Positions 6,363 to 12,477 of a DNA stretch of 12,477 bases are shown here, piece by piece. Within the stretch, counting starts at the first letter, position 1; each line of letters starts with the position of its first letter. Source of the DNA: an uncultured Collinsella sp. (GTDB lineage: Bacteria; Actinomycetota; Coriobacteriia; Coriobacteriales; Coriobacteriaceae). The stretch covers positions 1 through 12,477 of the forward strand of contig USPH01000016.1 in assembly GCA_900556515.1 (NCBI GenBank), given 5' to 3'. The position numbers were made by a program, and so were the translations under genes. A model generated the notes under the pieces. The model was not told the origin of the DNA. It searched no databases and saw nothing but the letters and a program-made list of their open reading frames with translations.

Positions 6363-6391
6363 AACATGATACGAAAGACGATGGATGTCAA
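6363..6391 (-). promoter_or_regulatory. Possible promoter of the M24 peptidase gene
   Basis: The minus strand has a perfect -35 TTGACA at 6386-6391, just beyond the aroB-like stop codon. The -10 is ambiguous: TATCAT (6366-6371) fits the consensus better but with a short 14-bp spacer, while CATGTT (6363-6368) has the ideal 17-bp spacer but a weak match. Either places the transcript start at about 6356-6360, at the foot of the long hairpin. Confidence 0.45.
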
Positions 6392-6397
6392 TAAATC

Positions 6398-7507
6398 TTA
6401 GAGAAGTTCTTTGCGAGAAGCCAAGTAGGCGTGAGCATGGCGCTCAAGAACCTCGTCCTCAACGCTCGTTAGGCGAATGGCGCCGAGTGCCGCGGGCAGC
6501 GGCAGCATGCTGCGATTCGAGCGAGCGAACTGCTGCCTGCGGAACTCCTCGATATATGCGGCAGGCTCCAGATCGAGGGCAAGTTCCTCGATACCAAAGT
6601 CCTCTAGGCAGTCATCGACCTCAAAGACGTAATCGATATCGAAGTCGCAGGCATCATGTGCTAGGCGCGCCTCAAAGCGCATGCCCTCGGACAACAGCTG
6701 GTAGGCAGGAACCTGCGAAGCAGCATCGCCCAAGCAAGCGCGCAGGGTACGCTCCCCCGTCTTGCCAAAATCGAGCGCATGGCGGGCGCTCGGGTTCGTG
6801 GCCATCAGTACGTCCTTGCGGGCAGTCTGAGACCATTGAACTGCATTGACGAGCGCGACCTCCTCGCCCGCGAGAATCTCGGGAACGGTCTCAGTAAACT
6901 GATTCCAGCGGGACTTGCTGCTCGAAAGCATGGTGCCAACAAGCACCACATAGCCGAACTTGAGGTACTCGGGGTCCGCCTCGCGAACAAGGTCGAGGTC
7001 ACACACGACCAAGCCCGGCTCAGGACGGAACGCGATAGCGGGAAGCGCATTCGCCGGCGAGGCGACGAGCGGCTTCATGGTCGTCGCGACCGTGAGCATG
7101 GCGTCGAAGGTCGTCGGCAGCAGCGCGCACTCGGTTCGGCCACACCACTGGTTGGCGCACCAGCTAACAACCGAGCAGGTTGCGGCATCGCCAACGGCGA
7201 CAACCAGATCGTCGCAGGTAACGCCGTTGGCAGACAGGGCGCCAAAAATCGCATCGGCATCGGCCAGCGTGCCACCAGCAGGCGAAACCTCGAGGACTAG
7301 CGGCGACACGGCAAAACCGGCGTCGACCAGCGCATGCTCGACGACTTCACCAAAACGCTCGGATGTGGCGGTGTTCCAAACGACCATCGCGCGCTTAGGC
7401 TTGCCCACGGCCGAGGCAAACATACGCGACAGTTCATCGAACGCGCCCAATCCGACGCGGACATCGACGCTGCGGTTTTGGAAATTGATCAGTTGACGGC
7501 GAATCAT
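6398..7507 (-). CDS. aroB: Divergent 3-dehydroquinate synthase-like protein, apparently lacking catalytic motifs
   Basis: The 369-residue protein is similar in layout to AroB, which makes 3-dehydroquinate from DAHP using NAD and a divalent metal. The N-terminal half follows the family (VDVRVGLGAFDEL, 14-26; DLVVAVG, 100-106; LLPTTFDAM, 129-137). Key elements are replaced: the NAD-binding GGG-x-x-GD is VGDAATCS (105-112); the DSSVGGKTG segment after PTT is absent; the GLAEVIK region with the metal-ligand Glu reads KFGYVVLVG (183-191); and the GHTFGH metal histidines read FGKTGER (247-253). These are substitutions in an open frame, not a frameshift. The frame opens at 7540, but the ATG at 7507 gives the family N-terminus and overlaps the aroK stop as ATGA. 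It may be a pseudoenzyme, a protein with a new role, or an AroK partner. Family membership is likely; dehydroquinate synthase activity is doubtful. Confidence 0.8.
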   Translation of the reverse strand: MIRRQLINFQNRSVDVRVGLGAFDELSRMFASAVGKPKRAMVVWNTATSERFGEVVEHALVDAGFAVSPLVLEVSPAGGTLADADAIFGALSANGVTCDDLVVAVGDAATCSVVSWCANQWCGRTECALLPTTFDAMLTVATTMKPLVASPANALPAIAFRPEPGLVVCDLDLVREADPEYLKFGYVVLVGTMLSSSKSRWNQFTETVPEILAGEEVALVNAVQWSQTARKDVLMATNPSARHALDFGKTGERTLRACLGDAASQVPAYQLLSEGMRFEARLAHDACDFDIDYVFEVDDCLEDFGIEELALDLEPAAYIEEFRRQQFARSNRSMLPLPAALGAIRLTSVEDEVLERHAHAYLASRKELL

Positions 7508-8037
7508 AGCAGCCCACGCTCCAAAAGCATCTCGGCACAAAGGTAGGAAACGTCCTCGAAGGACTTGTTGCGAATATCAAGGGTAAGGTCGGCGGCCTGG
7601 CGATACAGCGGACGGCGATGCTCAAACAGGCGCGCAGCATGCTCGGGCGAACGGAAATCGGGGCGCGTGTCGGACCGACGAATCTGTCGAATCGAATCCT
7701 CGAAGTCGCCCTCGAGGTACACGCACGTACCCATTTCGTGCATCAGTTCAATATTCACCGGCGTTTCGACGATACCGCCCCCGCACGAAACCAACAGGCT
7801 GCGCTCGCTTTGGAGCGAACGGAGCGCCGAGGTCTCGAGCTCGCGAAAACGATCCTCGCCCTCGGTCTCAAAAATCTCGGTTACCGACTTGCCGCAACGG
7901 CGCACGACCAGGCGGTCGGTATCGATAAAACGCCGCTTGAACATAGTGCCGACGTTGCGCGCAAGCGTCGATTTGCCCGCGCCCAAAAAGCCGATAAAGA
8001 AGATATGGTCGCAGCCGTGTTTGATGTGCTGAGACAT
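7504..8037 (-). CDS. aroK: Shikimate kinase
   Basis: Shikimate kinase phosphorylates shikimate at the 3-hydroxyl with ATP in the pathway to chorismate. The 177-residue P-loop protein has all expected elements: Walker A GFLGAGKST (16-24), FIDTD (37-41) with the shikimate-binding aspartate, RFRELE (63-68) with the substrate arginine, SCGGGIV (84-90), a lid arginine in TRPDF (124-128) and RRPLYRQAAD (141-150) near the C-terminus. Nothing obvious is missing, in contrast to its partner gene. The ATG at 8037 lies eight bases after the HAD phosphatase stop, with GAGGA and TAGG upstream. It ends in an ATGA overlap with the aroB-like gene, so the two are probably co-translated. Other P-loop sugar kinases such as gluconate kinase look similar, but the GGG and RRPLY motifs favour shikimate. 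No other shikimate pathway gene lies in the window. Confidence 0.93.
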   Translation of the reverse strand: MSQHIKHGCDHIFFIGFLGAGKSTLARNVGTMFKRRFIDTDRLVVRRCGKSVTEIFETEGEDRFRELETSALRSLQSERSLLVSCGGGIVETPVNIELMHEMGTCVYLEGDFEDSIRQIRRSDTRPDFRSPEHAARLFEHRRPLYRQAADLTLDIRNKSFEDVSYLCAEMLLERGLL

Positions 8038-8045
8038 GGCGAAAC

Positions 8046-8543
8046 CTATTCCTCGCAGGGAAGGTCGCGCAGGGCCCGGCGCTCAAAGATACGGAAGATC
8101 TGCGTGTACCACAGGTCCTGGGTTGCCTGCGGCTTAACCAGGATAGTATCGACGCCGGCAAAATTGCCGCTCCACACGTCCGTGTAGAGCTGATCACCGA
8201 TCAGCACCGCCTCGTCGGCCGTGGCGCCGAGGCGCTTAAGACCCGCCTTGAGGGCAAACGGCGCCGGCTTCATGGCGTGGCTAATGGCCTCGAGTCCCAG
8301 CTCGCGTGCAGAGCTCATGACCTGGTCGCGATGCCAGTTGTTGGACACCATGCACAGCTTAAAGCCTTTGGCGCGGGCGGTATCGAGCCAAGCGGAAACC
8401 GCGGCGGGAACCTGCTCGGTGTCGCGCGGCACCAGGGTGTTATCGCGATCGAGCAGAATGGCGCGTTTGCCGTCGGCCCACAGGGTATCAAGGTCGATGC
8501 GATCGACCGAGGCAACGTATCGTTTGGGGCTAAAAATCCTCAT
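8046..8543 (-). CDS. yqeG: YqeG family HAD-IIIA phosphatase
   Basis: This 165-residue HAD hydrolase is of the YqeG type. Motif I is LLDRDNTLV (31-38) with nucleophile D32 and general acid D34; motif II is MVSNNW (65-70); motif III uses K92 (MKPAP); motif IV is IGDQLYTDVWSGN (115-127) with D117 and D122. The closing FRIFERR segment (150-156) is also family-like. YqeG is related to yeast mitochondrial Gep4, a phosphatidylglycerophosphate phosphatase, so a role in phosphatidylglycerol synthesis at the membrane face is a reasonable inference. There is no membrane segment. The frame is open to 8768, but only the ATG at 8543 gives the family N-terminus MRIFSPKRYV. It lies one base after the mltG stop, and the weak TTGGA before it suggests translation coupled to mltG. 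Family is secure; the substrate is inferred. Confidence 0.92.
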   Translation of the reverse strand: MRIFSPKRYVASVDRIDLDTLWADGKRAILLDRDNTLVPRDTEQVPAAVSAWLDTARAKGFKLCMVSNNWHRDQVMSSARELGLEAISHAMKPAPFALKAGLKRLGATADEAVLIGDQLYTDVWSGNFAGVDTILVKPQATQDLWYTQIFRIFERRALRDLPCEE

Positions 8544-8544
8544 G

Positions 8545-9900
8545 TTAATTCCAAGACTGTTGATGCTCTTCGTAGGTTTGCGAGAAGTACTCCTCGTCCT
8601 GCGTAATGTAGAAATACAGGTCATCGGAGTCGGTCGGCTCAAGGGTAGCCTTGAGCGCCTCGAGCGACGGAGAGCAGATGGGCGTGGGCGGCAGGCCCTC
8701 ATGCTTATAGGTGTTATACGGGCTATCGCTCTGCAGGTCGTCGGCGGTAACCTCGCCGCCGGTGACATACATCATGGTCGCATCGCTGTTGAGGTAACGC
8801 AGGCCATCGAGCTTGCCCGCCAGACGGTTATAGAAAACCGATGCCACATGCGCGCGCTGATCGGCGTTGAGGCCCTCGCGCTCGACAATCGAGGCAAGGT
8901 TAACGATGTCGTAATCGGACATCTCCACGCCATAGCGCTCCTTGATCTTGGCCTCGCAGCTGGCAAAGTCAAGCGACTTATACTCGGCGTTGAACTGGTC
9001 AAGCATAGCGCGAATCACATCATCGGCGCTTGGGTCCTTACCCAGCGAATACGTCTTGGGGAATAGGAAGCCCTCGAGCGAATCGTTCGCGGCGTCTTTA
9101 AGGAAAGCGTAATCATTCACATAATTGCTCGCCTTAGCCCGGTTAAGGAAGTCTTCCTTAGAAATGCTGTCGTACGCCTTGGCCACGCGGTCGGCGACCT
9201 GATCGACCGTCAGGCCCTCAGGAATCGTGAGCGCATCGGAGCCGGCGTTGGGACCTTCCATAAGCTGCTGGACGACCTTCGTGGCGTCCATAAGCGTGGT
9301 AAACGAATACTTACCCGGCTTAAGCGACATATCGGCGTTGAGCTTTTTGACCGCCGCATAATAATCCTTGGGATCTTCGACGATATGGTTCTCGGAGAGA
9401 ATCGAAGCGATGGTATCACCCGAAGCACCATCGGGAATCGTGATAGTAACTTGCTGGCCAGCAGCGACTTTCGCATCCTCACCGCCAAAGAAGCCCTTGA
9501 CGGCCGGCACGACAAAGAAAACGATCGCGACAAGCGCAAGCACGGCGACGACGCCACCGATAATCATAGGCACCGGGGAGCTTTTCTTTTGGGCACCACG
9601 GCGGGCGTGCGTGTTATAGCTCGAGCGCGTGGCCGGAGCAACGCCGTGCGAGCCATGAGCATGATGTGCGTAGGAGCGTGATTGCGGGGCCTGCCCCTGC
9701 GTGCGCTGGGCAGGAGCCTGCTGCTTAAAACGAGCGCCGCCAGCGGGCTGCGCGGGACGAGCGGCGAGCTGTTGAGCAGCACGCTGAGTAGGCCGAGCCG
9801 AACGCTGCGTCGGCTGCGCCGAGCGCTGGCCAGGCTGAGCAGGGCGCGGCACGGGCTGCCGTGTACGATTCTGCTGGCGCGGATCGGAAGCGCTAGGCAT
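8545..9900 (-). CDS. mltG: Endolytic murein transglycosylase MltG with long basic cytoplasmic tail
   Basis: MltG (YceG) cuts nascent peptidoglycan glycan strands at the membrane and is thought to end strand elongation. The 451-residue protein has a cytoplasmic tail of about 108 residues rich in Gln, Pro, Arg and Ala, one membrane helix (about 111-136) and an extracytoplasmic YceG domain. Motifs include EGFLFPKTY (276-284), ASIVERE (336-342) with the expected catalytic glutamate E340, LNSDATMMYV (370-379) and the signature YNTYKHEGLPPTPICSPS (395-412). The tail has only one acidic residue (D6) before E141, a three-fold seven-residue repeat and a His-rich patch near 79-85. The ATG overlaps ruvX by 8 bp, with GAGGAGG six bases upstream. 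The alaS-ruvX-mltG order is widely conserved. Identification is secure. Confidence 0.96.
   Translation of the reverse strand: MPSASDPRQQNRTRQPVPRPAQPGQRSAQPTQRSARPTQRAAQQLAARPAQPAGGARFKQQAPAQRTQGQAPQSRSYAHHAHGSHGVAPATRSSYNTHARRGAQKKSSPVPMIIGGVVAVLALVAIVFFVVPAVKGFFGGEDAKVAAGQQVTITIPDGASGDTIASILSENHIVEDPKDYYAAVKKLNADMSLKPGKYSFTTLMDATKVVQQLMEGPNAGSDALTIPEGLTVDQVADRVAKAYDSISKEDFLNRAKASNYVNDYAFLKDAANDSLEGFLFPKTYSLGKDPSADDVIRAMLDQFNAEYKSLDFASCEAKIKERYGVEMSDYDIVNLASIVEREGLNADQRAHVASVFYNRLAGKLDGLRYLNSDATMMYVTGGEVTADDLQSDSPYNTYKHEGLPPTPICSPSLEALKATLEPTDSDDLYFYITQDEEYFSQTYEEHQQSWN
9766..9828 (-). repeat. Three tandem 21-bp units coding a heptapeptide repeat in MltG
   Basis: Codons 25-45 of mltG encode QRSAQPT, QRSARPT and QRAAQQL in succession. 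It is an imperfect in-frame repeat of 21 bp within the Gln/Arg/Pro-rich cytoplasmic tail. Unit number could vary between strains without shifting the frame. Confidence 0.75.
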
Positions 9901-10321
9901 GCTGAACCTCCTCGTTTTTACGATCGAGCCATGTCTGCAAGAACAGGCTGGCGGCGATCATGTCAATCTTGCCCCTCATCTGCTTTTCGTTGAGCCCCTG
10001 CTCTCGCAGGATTCGCTTGGCCTCCTGCGAGGACAGACGCTCGTCCTCAAACTCCAGCGGAAGGTCGAGCTCGTCGGCAATCTTTTGGGCCACGGCGGCG
10101 ACGCGCTCGGCCTGGGGGCCGGGTTCACCGGCCATGGTCAAAGGACGTCCGCTTACCAGGATATCGGGCTCATAGTCCTCGACCAGGTAGCGAAACGTCT
10201 TTGCCATACCGGTGACCTCGGCAGCCGGAAGCACCTTGACAGGCATTGCCATCTTGCCATCACGACTCGAGACGGCAATGCCAATCCTGGTCTCCCCTAT
10301 GTCCAGTGCGAGCGCGACCAC
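9893..10321 (-). CDS. ruvX: Holliday junction resolvase-like protein RuvX/YqgF
   Basis: RuvX (YqgF) has an RNase H-like fold. It is proposed as a Holliday junction resolvase and shown in E. coli to help process the 5' end of 16S rRNA. The 142-residue protein has the standard motifs: ALDIGETRIGIAVS (5-18) with D7, VSGRPLTMAGEPGPQAERV (56-74), FEDERLSS (91-98) with D93/E94 and KIDMIAASLFLQTWLD (118-133) with D120, which form the acidic active site. The start is a GTG at 10321, chosen because family proteins begin at this point; the ribosome binding site is poor. It lies 17 bp after alaS and overlaps mltG by 8 bp. The order alaS-ruvX-mltG is shared with Bacillus and many other bacteria. Identification is secure; the main cellular role remains debated for the family. 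Confidence 0.94.
   Translation of the reverse strand: MVALALDIGETRIGIAVSSRDGKMAMPVKVLPAAEVTGMAKTFRYLVEDYEPDILVSGRPLTMAGEPGPQAERVAAVAQKIADELDLPLEFEDERLSSQEAKRILREQGLNEKQMRGKIDMIAASLFLQTWLDRKNEEVQHA
9907..9913 (-). promoter_or_regulatory. Strong Shine-Dalgarno of mltG inside ruvX
   Basis: The minus strand reads GAGGAGG, six bases before the mltG ATG at 9900, and lies within the final codons of ruvX. It fixes the mltG start and explains how the 8-bp overlap is translated. Confidence 0.75.
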
Positions 10322-10338
10322 AGTGACTACTTAGGTTC

Positions 10339-12477
10339 TTAGGCGCCGAGCGCGGTCTTGGCGGCCGCGAGGGCATCGGCGATACCGGCGGCGTTCTTGC
10401 CACCGGCCTGGGCCATGTTGGGACGACCGCCACCGCGACCGTCGACCAGGCCCGCAATCTGCTTGATCACGTTACCGGCGTGGAAACCGGCCTTCACGGC
10501 GTCATCGGAGCCGGCAGCGAGCAGAGCCGGGGTGCCCTTCTCGGTCACGCTGGCAACGACGCAGGCGACGGGGCCGGCGACCTTCTGGTGCACGGTATCC
10601 CAAACGTTGCGCAGGTCGGCAGCCTCAAGGCCCTGGAGCTCAGCGACGACGAGCTTGTAGCCGTTCAGCTCGACAGCGCCGTCGATGGCGCTGGAGATCG
10701 CATCGGAGGAGCCACCGGTGAGCGCCTTCTTGAGCTTGCCGGAAGTCTCGCGCAGCTCGGCCTGCAGGTTCTCCACGCGGGCGGGAACCTCGTCGACACG
10801 GCACTTGAGCGCAGCGGCGGCGGCGTCGACGAGCGCCAGACGGTCGGCCATGTAGTCGAGAGCGCCCTTGGAGGTCACGGCCTCGATACGGCGGACATTC
10901 GAGCCCGTGGAGGACTCGGAGATGATCTTGAACAGACCGATCTCGGCGGTGTTGGCGGCATGCGTGCCACCGCAGAGCTCGCGGGAGAACGGCTGGTCCT
11001 CGGCGCCTACGGAGACGACGCGGACGACGTCGCCGTACTTCTCGCCAAAGAGGGCGACAGCACCGGCGGCCTTGGCCTCGTCGATGCCCATGACGCGGGT
11101 CACGACCGGCTTGGAAGCGAAGATCTGCTGGTTGACCAGGTCCTCGACAGCCTTGAGCTGCTCGGAGGACAGGGCCTCGAAGTGCGTAAAGTCAAAGCGA
11201 AGGTGCTCGGGCGTCACCAGCGAGCCGGCCTGGGAGACGTGCTCGCCCAGGACCTGCTTAAGGGCGGCGTCGAGCAGGTGCGTGGCGGTGTGGTTGCGGC
11301 GCAGGAAGCCACGGCGCTCGGCGTCGAGCGCGGCGGTAACAGCGGCACCGACAGTCAGCGTGCCATCGGCAACGTGCGCGACGTGGGCATACAGGCCGTT
11401 GTGGTTCTTGGTGTCGGCAACGGTCAGAACAACGCCCTCGGCGGAAAGCTTGCCGGCATCACCCTGCTGACCACCCATCTCGGCATAGAACGGGGTGCGG
11501 TCGAGCACAACCTCGACGTCCTCGCCGGCGGCAGCGGACTCGACGGACTCGCCGTTGCGCACGATGGCGACAACCTTGGCGCCCTCGATCACATCGTTGT
11601 CATAGCCGTCGAACTCGGTCGCGGCGACCTTGTCGGAAAGCTCGACCCACACGTCGTTGAAGCTGCCCCAGGCGTCGCCCTTGGCATTGGCGCGGGCGCG
11701 GGCCTTCTGGTCCTCCATGCAGGCAGTGAAGCCGTCCATATCGACGTCGTGACCAGCGGTGCCGGCGATCTCGACGGTCAGATCGATGGGGAAACCAAAG
11801 GTGTCGTGCAGCTTAAAGGCGACATCGCCCAGAAGCACGGCGCCCTCGGAAAGCGCTGCCAGAGCCTCGTCCAGATAGACGCGGCCGTTGTCGAGCGTCG
11901 TGGAGAAGCGCTCCTCCTCGGAGGCGACGATACCCTTGACGAGGGCGACGTTCTTGAGCAGCTCGGGATAAGCCTCTCCCATCTGAGCATTGACCTCGTC
12001 GATGAACTTGGTCAGGAAGGCACCCTCGATGCCCAGCAGGCGACCGTGGAACACGGCACGGCGGAGCAGACGGCGAAGGACGTACTCGCGGCCCTCGTTG
12101 CCGGGCAGGATGCCGTCCGAGATCATAAAGTCGACGGCACGGGAGTGATCGGCGATAATGCGCAGCGAGCGGCTGGCACCGGAGTAGTCATCGGCGTCAT
12201 AGGTCTTGCCGCTGATCTCCTCACCGAGCTTGATGAGATGCTGCATCAGATCGCCGTCGTAGTTAGCGGTCTTGTGCTGCATGATAGCGGCCATGCGCTC
12301 CAGACCCATGCCCGTATCGAGGTTGCGGTGCGGCAGCTCCGGCATGGAGCCGTCCTCCTGGCGGTCGTACTGGGTAAACACGAGGTTCCAGAACTCAAGG
12401 AAGCGGTCGCAGTCGCAGCCGGGCTTGCAGTCGGGGCTGCCGCAACCGACCTCCTCGCCCATGTCAAAGTATATCTC
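10339..12477 (-). CDS. alaS: Alanyl-tRNA synthetase, N-terminus cut by window edge
   Basis: AlaRS charges tRNA-Ala and clears mischarged Ser-tRNA and Gly-tRNA. The 712 codons present begin in the catalytic core at EIYFDMGEEVG (12477 leftward), just after the usual GPCGPC stretch. Roughly 160-170 N-terminal residues, including class II motif 1, are missing. Visible parts are motif 3 TGMGLERM (near 12290-12315), the tRNA-recognition helices, the editing domain with zinc ligands HTATH (11278-11292) and CGGTH (10960-10974), and a C-Ala domain ending in GRGGGRPNMAQAGG, giving a full-length protein of about 875-880 residues. A Cys-rich insert (CGSPDCKPGCDC) lies near the start of the visible part. 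No terminator follows: ruvX starts 17 bp later, so it is probably the lead gene or an early gene of this operon. Identification is certain. Confidence 0.98.
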   Translation of the reverse strand, partial: EIYFDMGEEVGCGSPDCKPGCDCDRFLEFWNLVFTQYDRQEDGSMPELPHRNLDTGMGLERMAAIMQHKTANYDGDLMQHLIKLGEEISGKTYDADDYSGASRSLRIIADHSRAVDFMISDGILPGNEGREYVLRRLLRRAVFHGRLLGIEGAFLTKFIDEVNAQMGEAYPELLKNVALVKGIVASEEERFSTTLDNGRVYLDEALAALSEGAVLLGDVAFKLHDTFGFPIDLTVEIAGTAGHDVDMDGFTACMEDQKARARANAKGDAWGSFNDVWVELSDKVAATEFDGYDNDVIEGAKVVAIVRNGESVESAAAGEDVEVVLDRTPFYAEMGGQQGDAGKLSAEGVVLTVADTKNHNGLYAHVAHVADGTLTVGAAVTAALDAERRGFLRRNHTATHLLDAALKQVLGEHVSQAGSLVTPEHLRFDFTHFEALSSEQLKAVEDLVNQQIFASKPVVTRVMGIDEAKAAGAVALFGEKYGDVVRVVSVGAEDQPFSRELCGGTHAANTAEIGLFKIISESSTGSNVRRIEAVTSKGALDYMADRLALVDAAAAALKCRVDEVPARVENLQAELRETSGKLKKALTGGSSDAISSAIDGAVELNGYKLVVAELQGLEAADLRNVWDTVHQKVAGPVACVVASVTEKGTPALLAAGSDDAVKAGFHAGNVIKQIAGLVDGRGGGRPNMAQAGGKNAAGIADALAAAKTALGA

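Noticed and set aside
5150..6394. 414-codon open frame on the plus strand
   Set aside because: Antisense of the M24 peptidase gene, which has every metal ligand in order; the plus-strand translation has no family features.
6398..7507. Frameshift or sequencing error as the cause of the missing AroB motifs
   Set aside because: Family-like segments before and after each lost motif are in the same frame, and the frame is open throughout.
8544..8768. 75-codon N-terminal extension of the YqeG-type protein
   Set aside because: It would overlap mltG, has an Arg/Ser/Thr-rich out-of-frame composition, and the ATG at 8543 gives the family N-terminus.
1..12477. Defence system, CRISPR array, insertion sequence, prophage or biosynthetic cluster
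   Set aside because: All frames with family signatures are housekeeping genes; no direct-repeat array, transposase, integrase or terminal inverted repeats were seen.

Overview
The window is a dense, co-oriented block of fourteen housekeeping genes, all on the minus strand, so transcription runs from the right edge (12477) to the left edge (1). Base composition is GC-rich and the coding density is very high, with many 1-11 bp overlaps or gaps. The proteins combine an actinobacterial style (for example a long basic, low-acidic N-terminal tail on MltG) with Firmicutes-like gene order (efp, asp23, nusB, xseB, tlyA, recN). I infer a member of the Coriobacteriia, most likely Collinsella or a close relative. 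This rests on protein character and gene order, not on a database match.

Right block (12477 to 6398): the 3'-most ~712 codons of alaS, then ruvX, mltG, a yqeG-type HAD phosphatase, aroK and an aroB-like gene, separated by -8 to +17 bp and probably co-transcribed. They cover tRNA charging, Holliday-junction/rRNA nuclease function, peptidoglycan strand termination, probable phospholipid phosphatase activity and the shikimate pathway. The AroB-like protein appears to have lost its NAD-binding glycines and all metal-ligand motifs of dehydroquinate synthase, although its frame is intact and coupled to a normal-looking shikimate kinase. This is the most unusual gene in the window.

Middle (6397 to 5070): a 132-bp gap holds a possible promoter and a long 12-bp stem enclosing a structured loop. 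It is followed by a single M24 metallopeptidase gene (pepP-like), which ends at a strong intrinsic terminator.

Left block (5061 to 1): a clear promoter with a perfect -10 TATAAT and an overlapping operator-like palindrome starts an operon: efp, asp23/gls24, nusB, xseB, tlyA, nadK and recN (C-terminus cut off by the window edge). It joins translation (EF-P, TlyA), transcription antitermination (NusB), DNA repair (XseB, RecN) and NADP supply (NadK). The order matches the Bacillus efp-recN region with several genes removed, notably xseA, the catalytic partner of XseB.

I found no RNA genes, mobile elements, CRISPR arrays, transferred islands or plus-strand genes. No stretch over 300 bp lacks a gene. 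I see no novel multi-gene system; the points of interest are in the findings.
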